A DNA stretch of 64,000 nt from Clostridium sp. OF09-36 (lineage in GTDB: Bacteria; Bacillota; Clostridia; Lachnospirales; Lachnospiraceae): contig NZ_QUMD01000008.1 of NCBI RefSeq assembly GCF_003481985.1, forward strand, positions 96,103 through 160,102, written 5' to 3'. This document shows positions 19,828-30,007 of the stretch, one piece after another. Below the pieces are notes generated by a model that ran no database searches, was not told the DNA's origin, and was given only the letters and a program-made list of their open reading frames with translations. Every line of letters begins with the position of its first letter. The stretch's first letter is position 1. The position numbers were made by a program, and so were the translations under genes.

Positions 19828-20805
19828 TTATTTCCAGTTATATCTTCCCGGTGTCATATCCTGAAAAACAGCAAACAGTCTTCTGACTGCCACTTCTGAA
19901 TTAACACTGATGCAGGCTGCAATTTCTTCCCGGTCCAGATTTGGGATAAATCCCATATCTTTCTTGATCATGCCCTTGAATGGCTCATGTTCATATTCCA
20001 CACTTGCCCGGATCATCTTATAAATGCCAAGGCTCGGATCTTCCGCGATCAGCATAGCCAGCGGGTCATGCACTACGCAGGCATTTGCCATACCCATAGA
20101 TACCCGGTGGAACTCAAAGTAGAACTTTAATACTTCGCGGATATATTCTGCAATTGGCTTGCACTCCTCAGAAGCGTATTCGCAGAGGTTTCTGACATCC
20201 CGGTCTGTAATGAACGTTTTCATAGTTACGTCCAGGCCTACCAGTGTCAGATGAAACCCTGCTCCAAACACAACATCCGCTGCCTTGGCATCTCCGTGGA
20301 TGTTGGCCTCTGCATAGTTATTGATGTTGCCTGGAACATCGATGCAGCCGCCCATGGACACTACTTTTTTCACTTTTTTCGGCAGTTCCGGATCTTTCAG
20401 ATATGCCTTAGCCAGGTTGGTCATCCGGCCAGTCGTGATGATGATCAGCTCTCCGTTTAACTCATTCGCCTTGCGGATGATAAAGTCCTCCGCTTTTTCG
20501 TCTAACGGTTTCTGGCTGCTCTCTGGCAAAATCACATTGCCAATGCCGTTGTCACCATGAATGAATGCCGGAGCGGATTCAAACACGCCCTCTAAGGATT
20601 CATTTGCCCCAACTGCAACCGGGACTTCATAACCACAATTGGAAAGTTTGATCAGGCGGAGACTGTTGTCCGCTGACTGCTCTGCATTGTTATTGCCAAA
20701 ACAGGTGGTAATTCCCTCCACATGGAAGTTTGGAGAACGCAGTGCATAAAGGATTGCCAGGGAATCATCCACTCCGGTGTCCGCATCGATTATAATATTT
20801 TTCAT
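19828..20805 (-). CDS. Inosine/uridine-preferring nucleoside hydrolase
   Basis: The 325-residue enzyme hydrolyses nucleosides to free base and ribose. The N-terminal Ca-binding motif DADTGVDD (residues 7-14) defines the family, and CVVHDPLAML supplies the catalytic His/Asp region near residue 243. ITTCFGNNNAEQS and the MTNLAKAYL block also fit. It is placed between ribokinase and a phosphorylase, so the ribose it releases can be phosphorylated by the neighbour. Its own promoter with an inverted repeat lies just upstream at 20839-20888. Base preference cannot be told. Confidence 0.92.
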   Translation of the reverse strand: MKNIIIDADTGVDDSLAILYALRSPNFHVEGITTCFGNNNAEQSADNSLRLIKLSNCGYEVPVAVGANESLEGVFESAPAFIHGDNGIGNVILPESSQKPLDEKAEDFIIRKANELNGELIIITTGRMTNLAKAYLKDPELPKKVKKVVSMGGCIDVPGNINNYAEANIHGDAKAADVVFGAGFHLTLVGLDVTMKTFITDRDVRNLCEYASEECKPIAEYIREVLKFYFEFHRVSMGMANACVVHDPLAMLIAEDPSLGIYKMIRASVEYEHEPFKGMIKKDMGFIPNLDREEIAACISVNSEVAVRRLFAVFQDMTPGRYNWK

Positions 20806-20838
20806 TTATAAATCCGCTCCTTTTTATCTTGTATGCTT

Positions 20839-20888
20839 ATAATAAAACATGGCTACCATGTTTGTCAACACGATAGCCATGTTTTATT
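20839..20888 (-). promoter_or_regulatory. Promoter and inverted-repeat operator of nucleoside hydrolase gene
   Basis: On the minus strand TTGACA (20863-20868), 18 nt, TATTAT (20839-20844) form a promoter. A perfect 15-bp inverted repeat (20841-20855 with 20874-20888) spans both boxes, a good operator candidate for the local GntR protein; it could also act as a hairpin in read-through RNA from ribokinase. Confidence 0.6.
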
Positions 20889-20962
20889 GTAATTTATGAC
20901 AGCTTTTACAATTACTTGCCAAAATCATCATGGAAATTGCCCAATATTTTTTTGTGATGCGC

Positions 20963-21861
20963 TTACAAAATTTCTTTTCTTGCCGGGAAAGATGGCTGCG
21001 CTCCGGCACGCGTTACCGCAATCGCACTCGCTTTTGCTGCAAATTCCAGCGCTTTTTCCAGGGAATTGCCCTCTGCGAGGCTGCACGCCATAGCACCGGT
21101 AAAGCAATCCCCCGCACCGGTTGTATCCACCGCTTTTGCCTTCACGGCAGGAACACGTTCCAGGTTTCCACTCTCATCCAGCGTGCAGCATCCGTCAGAG
21201 CCAAGTGTAATGATCGGATGCGCAACGCCCATCTCCTTAAGCGTATGAAGCTCGCGCTCCGGCTGGCAGGTTTCTCCCTTACGGCCAAGTACCTTCATGA
21301 TCTCGGTCTGGTTCGGTTTTACAATGGTAAGTCCGCAGATCAGCTCTTTCGGAAGTTCTCTCGCCGGAGCTGGATCCAGAATGACGGTCTTTCCCGCTTT
21401 CTTTGCCATTTCTGCCACATAACAAACCGTCTCAAACGGAATCTCAAGCTGCAGGATCACAATGTCACTTGCCTCGATCACATGCTTCACGGAATCCACG
21501 TAGGCACGATCCACCAATTCATTGGCTCCCGGAATCACAATAATGCTGTTGTCACCTTCTGCATTTACCGCGATCAGCGCCGTTCCGGTGCTGACTCCTT
21601 TTACAGTCCGGATGTACTCCGTGTTAACACCGGCATGTTTTAAACTTTCCAGCTCATACGCCCTGCTGCATCATCGCCAATTGCGCCGAGCATGGTGACA
21701 TCCCCGCCCAGATATGCGGCTGCATAAGCCTGGTTGGCACCCTTTCCGCCCGGTTTTAAATCCAGCCCCTGGCCAGAAACCGTTTCTCCGACTCCCGGCT
21801 GCTTTTGCACATGGGTCACATAATCCATGTTAATGCTTCCGACCACTACGATTTTCTTCAT
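20963..21861 (-). CDS. rbsK: Ribokinase (frameshifted at ~21660)
   Basis: The PfkB-family kinase phosphorylates ribose to ribose 5-phosphate. Motifs seen: GSINMDYV at the start, KPGGKGANQAYAAAYLGG, and near the end VDTTGAGDCFTGAMACSLAEG with the catalytic Asp. The frame breaks near 21660, after GAIGDDAAG; the other frame continues YELESLKHAGVNTEY and then the rest. One base restores 299 residues, the normal ribokinase length. It lies 28 bp after glgB and upstream of the nucleoside hydrolase. AGAGGAAG precedes the ATG. Confidence 0.9.
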
Positions 21862-21889
21862 GTATCTTCCTCTGCTTTCCTCGGTGCTG

Positions 21890-24273
21890 CTATTTTTCTG
21901 CTGCTTTCTTTGCTGCTGCAGACTTCTTCGTGCCAGCGGTCTTAGCAGTCGCTGCTTTCTTCTCCGCAGTCTTCGTTCCAGCTTTTTTCGGCTCTACAGT
22001 TTTTTTCGCTGCCGCTTTCTTCGGTGCTGCCGGCTTCTTCGGTGCTGCCGGTTCGCAGGAGAATACGATCATTGCCATAGGCGGTACATCGACCAGCATG
22101 GAGTAATCCCGTCCATCGAACGCTTCCTTCTTTGCTGCCTTGACGCGGGAATTGCCCACACCGCTTCCGCCAAACTTCTTCGCATCGCTGTTGAAGATTT
22201 CTTTGTATCTTCCGGCAAACGGAAGTCCGATCTGATATTTTTCATGGACAACCGGTGCAAAGTTGCAGACAAAGAGTAAAGTGTCCTCCGGCTTATCCGT
22301 CTTTCTGGTAAATACGACGATATTGTCTGCCGCAGAGGTACAGTTAATCCATTCAAAGCCCTCCGGTTCAAAGTCTTTCTGGTACATAGCCGGATGGCTG
22401 CGGTAGAATTCGTTCAACGCTTTCACGTAGTCCTGCATGTTCTTGTGCAGCGGATATTCCAGAATGTTCCACGGAAGTTCCTCATTCTCATTCCATTCGG
22501 AGATCTGCGCAAATTCCTGTCCCATGAACAACAGCTTCTTGCCCGGGTGTCCGTACATAAAACCGTATGCGGTTCGCAGGTTCGCTGCCTTTTCCTCATA
22601 CGTCTCACCCGGCATCTTTAAGAGCATGGAAGACTTACCATGCACCACCTCATCGTGGGAGAATACCAGCACAAAGTCCTCACTGTAGGCATAGAGCATG
22701 CTGAAAGTCAGCTCGCCGTAATGCTGGTTGCGGAAATAAGGATCGCACTGCATGTAACCGGTAAAATCATTCATCCAGCCCATGTTCCACTTATAGTCAA
22801 AGCCCAGACCATTCTCTTTCACGGAACCGGTGATCTGCGGCCATGCGGTAGATTCCTCCGCGATCAGAAGACCGCCCCTGATCTCCTTTTTGAAGATACT
22901 GTTTAAATGCTTCAGAAAATCCACGGCCTCCAGATTCTCATGGCCGCCGTAGATATTGGCCACCCACTCGCCATCGTTCTTGCCGTAATCCAGATACAGC
23001 ATGGACGCCACTGCATCCATACGGATACCGTCTGCGTGGTACTGCTTTGCCCAGAACAATGCATTTGCGATCAGGAAGTTTGTAACCTGCGGCCGTCCGT
23101 AATTATAGATCAGGGTACCCCAGTGCGGATGCGCACCCTGCCTCGGGTCCTGATGCTCGTAAACACAGCTTCCATCGAAGCATGCCAGACCGTGGGCGTC
23201 ACGCGGAAAATGAGCCGGTACCCAGTCCAGGATCACGCCGATACCCTGTTCATGCATGTAATTCATGAAATACATAAAATCATCCGGCGTGCCATACCTG
23301 CTTGTCGGCGCATAGTAGCCGGTTACCTGATAGCCCCAGGATTCGTCTAACGGATGCTCCATCACCGGCATCAGTTCCACATGGGTATAGCCCAGCTTTT
23401 TCACATACTCTGCCAGCTTCGGCGCGATCTCCCGGTAGTTGTAAAACTCCGAACCGGTTACCGGCTCCCCGTCTTCGTCCAGTTTTAATTCATGGCGCAT
23501 CCAGGAGCCCAGATGCAGTTCATAGATGGAAAGCGGCTTGTCCTTGGCCGCCCCCAGCTCCCGGTTCTTCATCCAGACCTCATCACTCCAGGTGAACTGC
23601 TCCAGGTCCCAGACGATGGAGGCATTGTCCGGACGCAGCTCTGAGTAGTTTCCGTACGGATCTGATTTCAGCATCGGTTCCCCGCGATGGTTCTTGATCT
23701 CATATTTGTAAAGTGTTCCGGCCTTCAGCCCGGCATAAACAGTTCAAAGACCCCCGAATCCCCAAGACGTTTCATCTGATGGCGGCGGCCGTCCCACATA
23801 TTAAAATCACCGACCACACTGACACGCATGGCACACGGTGCCCATACGGCAAAATAAACACCGTTTACGCCGTCAATGGTCATCGGATGCGCACCCATTT
23901 TGCGATATACATCATAATAGATTCCTGCGTCAAACTTTTTCAGTTCTGCGTCTGTAAACTGAGACGGGAATGCGTATGGATCCTGCAATTCCTCCGTTGT
24001 CCCGTTATCGTAAGTAATCTCCAGGAGATATTTGCTCATCTTCTTCCCATGCAGGAGCACCGCATAATATCCGGCCTCGTCCTGCAGTTCCATAGGATAG
24101 CTCTTATTTCCAACCTTCGCTGCCACAGCTACTGCGTGCGGCATGAACACCTGGATCAGCAGTCCCTCTTCCACCTCATGCGCTCCCAGAAGGCGTTCCG
24201 GATTTGCCGCCTCGGAATACACGATTTCCTCAATTCCAGCCCAGTCCATTAAATCATATAATACCTGATCCAT
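21890..24273 (-). CDS. glgB: 1,4-alpha-glucan branching enzyme with Lys/Ala-rich C-terminal tail (frameshifted at ~23730)
   Basis: A two-part N-terminus with CBM48-like folds (second: GVYFAVWAPCAMRVSVVGDFNMWDG) precedes the GH13 catalytic barrel with DGIRMDAVASMLYLDYG (nucleophile Asp), LLIAEESTAWP (acid Glu) and VFSHDEVVHGKSSML. It makes alpha-1,6 branches in glycogen. The frame breaks near 23730 just before LKAGTLYKYEIKNHRGEPM; one base repairs it to 794 residues. After the usual C-terminal beta domain (MAMIVFSCEP) come about 50 residues made almost only of Lys, Ala, Pro, Thr and Glu, resembling histone H1-type tails and absent from ordinary GlgB. The start at 24271-24273 follows GGGAGGG. 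Confidence 0.9.
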
Positions 24274-24390
24274 TGATAGCCCTCCCAAAATATAGAGTCG
24301 GAAATTCGACAAAAATTGCGACTTTTCAAATTTTCCGATCATTAATTCTGAAATTTATTATAGCCGATTTTTCTCACGTTTTCCACTGGT

Positions 24391-25506
24391 TTAATCTAAA
24401 TTTATCAAGTTTTCGTTAAGAAATCGCTGCTGTATTCTTCGGTAGGATAACATCAGGTCCACCATCCTTCCGTAGCTTTTCACGCCGTCGGCCTGGGAGT
24501 TCATTTTCAGATAAGTGTCATTCATCCGGGTTGCCGCTTCCGATACCCTGCTTTCATACCGGTTCCAGAAATCCGAATTTTCATCCAGGTCCTGCCTTGC
24601 TTCCCCGCAGAGCTGTTTCGTCAGTTCTATGTAGCGCTTCCTGTCTGCCCGGGCCAGGGCATTTCCCGCATAAACCCAGCCGGTCAGGTAACCGCTATAG
24701 CGGAACGCTTCATTTTCTGATGAAATACAGGCCAGATACCCGATAAAATTCGCCTCATCCTCCCGCATAAAGCCCTTCAAATGGGATAACTCATGGCAAA
24801 GGGTATGAGGCACGTTGTAATCTGGCATGTCCCCGTTATAGTTCGCTTCCACCGTAAACGGAGAGTAAACGCCACACAGCTGCTGCACGGAAAGGATCTG
24901 GGATACCAAAACCTCCTTTGGTTTTGGATAAAATCCTCCCAGACAGGAGAATTGTTCTCCTGCCGCCTGCATGGCTGTTACCGCTTCTGCCCGCCAGGCA
25001 CTGCGGTTCTCCCGATAAAACTGCCGACCGGATTTTGCAGATTCATTGACCAGCTCCACCAGATCACTGCACAGGGCCTCCAGCTCTTCCACAGCGTAAG
25101 TGCCATCCTCCAGACCGGCATAAGAAGAAAAAGAGGAGGCATAGTAATTGATGCCGCAGTTAACGGTGTATAAAAACAGCAGCGTACCGACGATCAAAAG
25201 CCACCGCCTGCCAATGACTGTCAGAATTTTTGCAGTTTCCGGTCGGATTAGCGCCGCAGACAGACGCACCACATCCAGAAACAGCAGGCACAGCAGACCA
25301 TACAGCCCCATCTCCGCTACAGAAAATGGCAGCAGCCCCGTCAATCGCCCCACACCCTCCACGATCCACGGGTAAATATGGTGGGCATACCAGGTGCCAA
25401 AGCCCGGAAGTGTCCGGGCAGAAAGCTGAAATACTGCTGTCAGAAGCAGCAGGGAGATTCCTGCTGCCACAAAATATTGACTGTCATATCGCTTATTTTT
25501 TTTCAT
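24391..25506 (-). CDS. DUF3810 family membrane protein with zinc-peptidase-like motif
   Basis: The 371-residue protein begins with three membrane segments (about residues 12-30, 55-80 and 100-115) and continues with a soluble domain bearing HELSHLKGFMREDEANFIGYLACI, an HExxH motif with a downstream Glu that fits a zinc metallopeptidase site. DUF3810 proteins have no proven role. The start follows AGGAGAG. It is single, between glgB and the divergent ktr operon, and context does not suggest a substrate. Confidence 0.82.
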   Translation of the reverse strand: MKKNKRYDSQYFVAAGISLLLLTAVFQLSARTLPGFGTWYAHHIYPWIVEGVGRLTGLLPFSVAEMGLYGLLCLLFLDVVRLSAALIRPETAKILTVIGRRWLLIVGTLLFLYTVNCGINYYASSFSSYAGLEDGTYAVEELEALCSDLVELVNESAKSGRQFYRENRSAWRAEAVTAMQAAGEQFSCLGGFYPKPKEVLVSQILSVQQLCGVYSPFTVEANYNGDMPDYNVPHTLCHELSHLKGFMREDEANFIGYLACISSENEAFRYSGYLTGWVYAGNALARADRKRYIELTKQLCGEARQDLDENSDFWNRYESRVSEAATRMNDTYLKMNSQADGVKSYGRMVDLMLSYRRIQQRFLNENLINLD

Positions 25507-25739
25507 GAATCTCTCCTGAAATGTGTACCCCAAATATTGTCCAATAACAGCATGTTTTTACTATAGTTTACTATATATTTTCACTGTTTTCCATACAATA
25601 CAAAAAGCAGGAGCCAGAATCTTTGTACCATCTTAATACCGGGCAAAATACCTTTGTGCCCTCTTTAACTCTTTTTTTCTATAATGGAACTAACAAAAAC
25701 AACGGTATCACTGCCCGACAGAAGATTGGAGCTGTATCC

Positions 25740-27071
25740 ATGAAACCATTTTCCATAAAACCATTAAATTCTTTTCAGATCATTGTCCTGGGATTTGCCG
25801 GAGTCATTCTGGCCGGCGCACTTCTTTTAATGCTGCCGGTTTCCTCCGCCACCCACTGCGTTACTCCGTTTTTAAGTGCATTATTCACCTCCACCACCTC
25901 TGTCTGCGTGACAGGCCTGATCGTGGTGGATACCGGTACCTACTGGTCCGTTTTCGGTCAGGCTGTGATCCTGGTGCTGATCCAGATTGGCGGCATGGGA
26001 GTCGTAACTGTCGCTGCGGCAGTCACCATCATTTCTGGACGCAAGATCGGTCTGATGCAGCGCAGTACCATGCAGGAAGCCGTGGCCGCACCAAAGATGA
26101 GCGGCATTGTGCGCCTGACCGGCTTTATCATCCGGGCTACGCTCCTGATCGAGCTGTCCGGTGCCGCTCTGCTGGCCCCTGTATTTTGCAGAGATTTTGG
26201 CCTCATCCGCGGACTCTGGATGGCCATGTTCCATTCCATTTCCGCCTTCTGCAACGCAGGGATCGATCTGATGGGAATCCGCATTCCCTTTTCTTCCCTC
26301 ACTCTTTATGCCGCAAGCCCACTGGTCAACCTGGTCATCATGGCACTTATCATCATCGGCGGCATCGGCTTTCTGACCTGGGAAGATATTCGAAGCAATC
26401 AGCTTCATTTCAGCCGGTACCGCATGCAGAGCAAGGTCATTTTAACCACCACAGCCATCCTGATCCTGTTTCCTGCCCTCTATTTCTATTTCGGAGAATT
26501 CCGACAGGGAGGCTTTGGAACCAGGATCCTTTTATCCTTGTTTCAGTCGGTAACTCCACGAACTGCCGGTTTTAACACAGCAGACTTCAGTAAACTCACT
26601 GAATCCGGCCAGATGCTGACCATCATTCTGATGCTCATCGGCGGAAGTCCCGGTTCTACTGCAGGAGGCATGAAAACCACTACCCTCGCAGTTCTTACCG
26701 CCACTGCCGTATCGGTCTTTCGGCGGAACGAAAACCCGGAGCTGTTTAAGCGCCGGATTGCCCCGGAAACTGTAGCAAATGCTGCCTCCATCCTGATGAT
26801 GTATCTCAGTCTCTGTCTGACCGGCGCATTTCTCATCAGCCGCATAGAGGATCTTCCCATGATGGCATGTATGTTTGAAACAGCCTCAGCGGTAGGCACG
26901 GTCGGTCTCAGCTTCGGCATTACTCCCGGACTCGGAAGTATCTCCCGGATCATCCTGATCATTCTGATGTATCTGGGAAGAGTCGGAGGACTGACTTTAA
27001 TCTACGCCGCATTGTCCGGACACCGGATCCGGTTTGGCAAATATCCGCTGGAAAAAATCACTGTAGGATAA
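25740..27071 (+). CDS. ktrB: Ktr/Trk potassium uptake channel subunit
   Basis: This 443-residue membrane protein is the translocating subunit of a K+ (often Na+-dependent) uptake system. It has repeated membrane-pore-membrane units; selectivity-filter segments include STTSVCVTGL, HSISAFCNAGID, SVTPRTAGFNT and ETASAVGTVGLSFG, each with the conserved Gly. Length matches KtrB. The start at 25740 was chosen for the fit to KtrB and the GGAG upstream; a longer reading from 25623 adds an unsupported hydrophilic stretch. TATAAT at 25680-25685 is a likely -10. KtrA follows after 19 bp. Confidence 0.93.
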   Translation: MKPFSIKPLNSFQIIVLGFAGVILAGALLLMLPVSSATHCVTPFLSALFTSTTSVCVTGLIVVDTGTYWSVFGQAVILVLIQIGGMGVVTVAAAVTIISGRKIGLMQRSTMQEAVAAPKMSGIVRLTGFIIRATLLIELSGAALLAPVFCRDFGLIRGLWMAMFHSISAFCNAGIDLMGIRIPFSSLTLYAASPLVNLVIMALIIIGGIGFLTWEDIRSNQLHFSRYRMQSKVILTTTAILILFPALYFYFGEFRQGGFGTRILLSLFQSVTPRTAGFNTADFSKLTESGQMLTIILMLIGGSPGSTAGGMKTTTLAVLTATAVSVFRRNENPELFKRRIAPETVANAASILMMYLSLCLTGAFLISRIEDLPMMACMFETASAVGTVGLSFGITPGLGSISRIILIILMYLGRVGGLTLIYAALSGHRIRFGKYPLEKITVG

Positions 27072-27090
27072 CACGTAAAGGAGCAAGATT

Positions 27091-27738
27091 ATGAAATCAA
27101 TTTTACTGATTGGCCTCGGCCGTTTTGGAAAACATATTGCCATGGAGCTGCATTCCCTGGGGCACCAGGTGATGGCAGTCGATCATAATGAGGTGCGTGT
27201 CAACGAAGCTCTTCCTTTCCTGACCAGCGCTCAGATTGGCGACAGCACCTCGGAGGATTTTCTTTCTTCCCTGGGCGTACGCAATTTCGATGTCTGCATT
27301 GTTGCCATCGGAACTGACTTTCAAAGTTCCCTGGAAACCACATCGCTCTTAAAAGAGCTGGGTGCCAGACTGGTTGTCTCCCGGGCTGCCAGAGATGTCC
27401 ATGCCAAGTTCCTGCTGCGCAACGGCGCGGATGAAGTCGTCTACCCGGAAAAACAGCTGGCCAAGTGGACCGCCATTCGCTGCAGCTCTGACCACATCCG
27501 GGATTTTGTTGATCTTGACGGAGATCATGATCTGTTTGAAGTCGATCTTCCTGACCAGTGGATCGGCATGAGTGTCTCGCAGATCGACATCCGGAAGCAG
27601 TATGGCATCAACATCATCGGAGTGCGCCATAATGGCAAAATTGAGTATTCGGTTACGCCGCAGACCAGTTTTTGCGCAGGAGACTCCATCCTGGTCCTTG
27701 GCCGCTACCGCGATCTGCAGAAATGTTTCCGGATCTGA
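27091..27738 (+). CDS. ktrA: Ktr potassium uptake regulatory subunit (RCK/TrkA)
   Basis: The 215-residue cytoplasmic protein has a Rossmann TrkA-N domain with GLGRFGKHIAMEL (residues 8-20) that binds ATP/ADP or NAD, and a TrkA-C domain (about 135-215) that in Bacillus KtrA binds cyclic di-AMP. It forms a ring gating KtrB. AAGGAG precedes the start. Confidence 0.94.
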   Translation: MKSILLIGLGRFGKHIAMELHSLGHQVMAVDHNEVRVNEALPFLTSAQIGDSTSEDFLSSLGVRNFDVCIVAIGTDFQSSLETTSLLKELGARLVVSRAARDVHAKFLLRNGADEVVYPEKQLAKWTAIRCSSDHIRDFVDLDGDHDLFEVDLPDQWIGMSVSQIDIRKQYGINIIGVRHNGKIEYSVTPQTSFCAGDSILVLGRYRDLQKCFRI

Positions 27739-27754
27739 TTTCGGAGGTGATCTT

Positions 27755-27928
27755 ATGGGAAATCTGATTCTGATTCTCTTTCTCATCCTGTTTTTTACCT
27801 TCATCTATCTGCTTATGAGCCGGATTGACCAGATTCTGGACCGGCTGCGCAAAGGGAATCTGCGCATGGAACAGCAGCGGCCGGATCCTGACCGGAAAAT
27901 GCCGGAAGAAAATGATTCTTTAGATTGA
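27755..27928 (+). CDS. Small single-pass membrane protein in potassium operon
   Basis: A 57-residue product starts at 27755 with a strong GGAGGTGA site overlapping the end of ktrA. An N-terminal hydrophobic helix (about residues 3-21, LILILFLILFFTFIYLL) is followed by a basic, then acidic hydrophilic tail. It is not a family I recognise. Its position between ktrA and the kinase and the good ribosome site support real expression; a small modulator of KtrB or of the kinase is possible but unproven. Confidence 0.7.
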   Translation: MGNLILILFLILFFTFIYLLMSRIDQILDRLRKGNLRMEQQRPDPDRKMPEENDSLD

Positions 27929-27997
27929 TTTGCAAAAGAATCCGTTTTATGATGGAAATCAGAAAAACCATGCCCGAATATGGAAGGATCCAGCATT

Positions 27998-30007
27998 ATG
28001 ATACAGGATAACAATTTTTCTGAAACATATCATTCCGAAAGGCAGACCAGAGAGCATATCCTCGTCTGTCTTTCTTCTGCGCCATCAAACCTGAGGATCG
28101 TGCAGACGGGTGCCCGTATGTCTGAGGCCTTTCATGGCACCCTGACTGCGCTCTATGTCCAGACACCGGATCATTCTGCCATGTCCAAAGAAGATCAGAA
28201 TCGTCTGAAAGAACACATGCGTCTGGCCGAGCAGCTTGGAGCCTCCATCGAAACCGTATACGGTGACGATGTTTCCTACCAGATCGCGGAATTTTCGCGC
28301 CTCAACAATATTACAAAAATTGTCCTTGGGCGCAGCAATATCCGGCGGCGACATATCTGGAGCAAGCCGTCCCTGACAGAAAAGCTGACAGAAATCGCGC
28401 CGAATCTGGATATCTACATTATTCCGGATGCTGCCTCCGCTCACAGCAGCTACCACCCCAGAGGGCATCTCCGGAATGCAGTCTGGAATATTCAGGCAAC
28501 AGATCTGCTGCGCACCGTTTGCATTCTGATTTCCGTGACACTGACCGGTCTCTTCTTCTACCGGGCCGGACTGTCAGAGGCAAACATCATCACGCTTTAT
28601 ATCCTCGGAGTCCTGCTGGCCTCCATCGCCACGACCGGATGGAGCTGCAGTCTGCTGGCTTCTGCCTGCAGCGTTATTGTTTTTAACTATTTTTTTACCA
28701 CTCCTCGCTTCACCTTTCATGTGTACGGAAAGGAATATCCGGTCACCTTTATTGTGATGTTTGCCGTGGCCCTGTTAAGCAGTGCCCTGACCACCCGTCT
28801 GAAGGATCACGCCCGCCAGTCCGCCAAGCTGGCCTACCGCACCAAGGTCCTGTTTGACACCAACCAGCTTCTGCAAAAGGCAGAAACCGACAAAGCAATC
28901 CTGAATACCCTGATTTCCCAGATCCAAAAATTACTCGGGAAACACATCATCATTTACCCGGTTCAACATGGGACATTAGGAACACCCATCCTCTCCCCGG
29001 ATCCTGCTTCCACAGAAAAATCTGAATTTCTGACCTGCCCCCGGGAACGGGAGGTTGCCCTGTGGGTTCTGGCTCACAACAAACGGGCCGGTGCCTATAC
29101 CGACACTTTTCCGGATGCTCTGTGCCATTATCTGGCCATCCGGGTACAGGATGCTGTCTATGGAGTTGCCGGCATGGAAGCCGGAGAGCATCCCATGGAT
29201 TCCTTTGAATACAGCGTTCTGGTTTCCATACTGGGAGAAGGCGCCCTGGCCATGGAAAACCGCCAGAATATCCGGGAAAAAGAGCAGGCAGCTCTTCTGA
29301 TGGAAAAGGAACGGTTCCGGGCCAATCTGCTGCGTACCATCTCCCATGATCTGCGCACCCCGCTGACTGCCATATCCGGCAATGCCAGCAACCTGCTCTC
29401 CAACCATTCCGCCATCGACGAAGCCACCCGGCTGCAGATCTACGCGGACATCTACGACGATTCCATGTGGCTGATCAATCTGGTAGAAAATCTGCTGGCT
29501 GTCACCCGCATTGAAGACGGCCGCATGAACCTGCGCATGGAAACCGAACTGGTCAGCGAGGTCATTTCCGAAGCGCTCCGTCATGTCAGCCGTCAAAGCG
29601 TTGAACATAGCATTACAGCAGAAAGCACGGATGATTTTCTGCTTGCCCGCATGGATGCCCGGCTCATTGTGCAGGTCATCATCAACCTGGTGGACAATGC
29701 CATCAAATACACACAAAAGGGCAGCCGGATCCAGATCCTGACCGACAGGCTGGCATCAAAGGTGCGGATCCGGGTCACGGATGATGGTCCGGGCATTCCG
29801 GATGAAGCAAAGCCTTTTGTCTTTGATATGTGTTATACCGGCGCAAACCGCATCGCGGACAGCCGCCGAAGCCTTGGTCTTGGACTCTGTTTATGCCGCT
29901 CCATTATCCGGGCCCACGGAGGAGAAATTTCCGTATCTGACAATACGCCCTCCGGCTGTGTCTTTACCTTTACATTACCCTGCGAGGAGGTAACTATCCA
30001 TGAATAA
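27998..30007 (+). CDS. kdpD: KdpD-like sensor histidine kinase lacking the N-terminal KdpD domain
   Basis: The 669-residue kinase has, in order, a Usp-like domain (about residues 18-140, starting HILVCLSSAPSNLRIV), four close membrane helices of the DUF4118 type (about 160-260), a GAF-like region (about 290-420), HisKA with RTISHDLRTPLTAI (His450) and HATPase with NLVDNAIKYT and DDGPGIP. Full KdpD is about 900 residues; the N-terminal KdpD domain with its nucleotide site is absent. No kdpFABC genes are near, and the gene follows ktrAB, so it probably controls Ktr or other K+ genes. The start at 27998 follows AAGGATC; an ATG at 27980 has no site. Confidence 0.88.
   Translation: MIQDNNFSETYHSERQTREHILVCLSSAPSNLRIVQTGARMSEAFHGTLTALYVQTPDHSAMSKEDQNRLKEHMRLAEQLGASIETVYGDDVSYQIAEFSRLNNITKIVLGRSNIRRRHIWSKPSLTEKLTEIAPNLDIYIIPDAASAHSSYHPRGHLRNAVWNIQATDLLRTVCILISVTLTGLFFYRAGLSEANIITLYILGVLLASIATTGWSCSLLASACSVIVFNYFFTTPRFTFHVYGKEYPVTFIVMFAVALLSSALTTRLKDHARQSAKLAYRTKVLFDTNQLLQKAETDKAILNTLISQIQKLLGKHIIIYPVQHGTLGTPILSPDPASTEKSEFLTCPREREVALWVLAHNKRAGAYTDTFPDALCHYLAIRVQDAVYGVAGMEAGEHPMDSFEYSVLVSILGEGALAMENRQNIREKEQAALLMEKERFRANLLRTISHDLRTPLTAISGNASNLLSNHSAIDEATRLQIYADIYDDSMWLINLVENLLAVTRIEDGRMNLRMETELVSEVISEALRHVSRQSVEHSITAESTDDFLLARMDARLIVQVIINLVDNAIKYTQKGSRIQILTDRLASKVRIRVTDDGPGIPDEAKPFVFDMCYTGANRIADSRRSLGLGLCLCRSIIRAHGGEISVSDNTPSGCVFTFTLPCEEVTIHE

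Noticed and set aside
22907..23350. 147-codon plus-strand frame
   Set aside because: Antisense to the glgB catalytic domain; no features of its own.
25560..25740. Cyclic di-AMP riboswitch upstream of ktrB
   Set aside because: The leader is too short and lacks the conserved ydaO-type sequence blocks.
28976..29716. 246-codon minus-strand frame
   Set aside because: Shadow of the KdpD-like kinase gene, with no domain or ribosome site.
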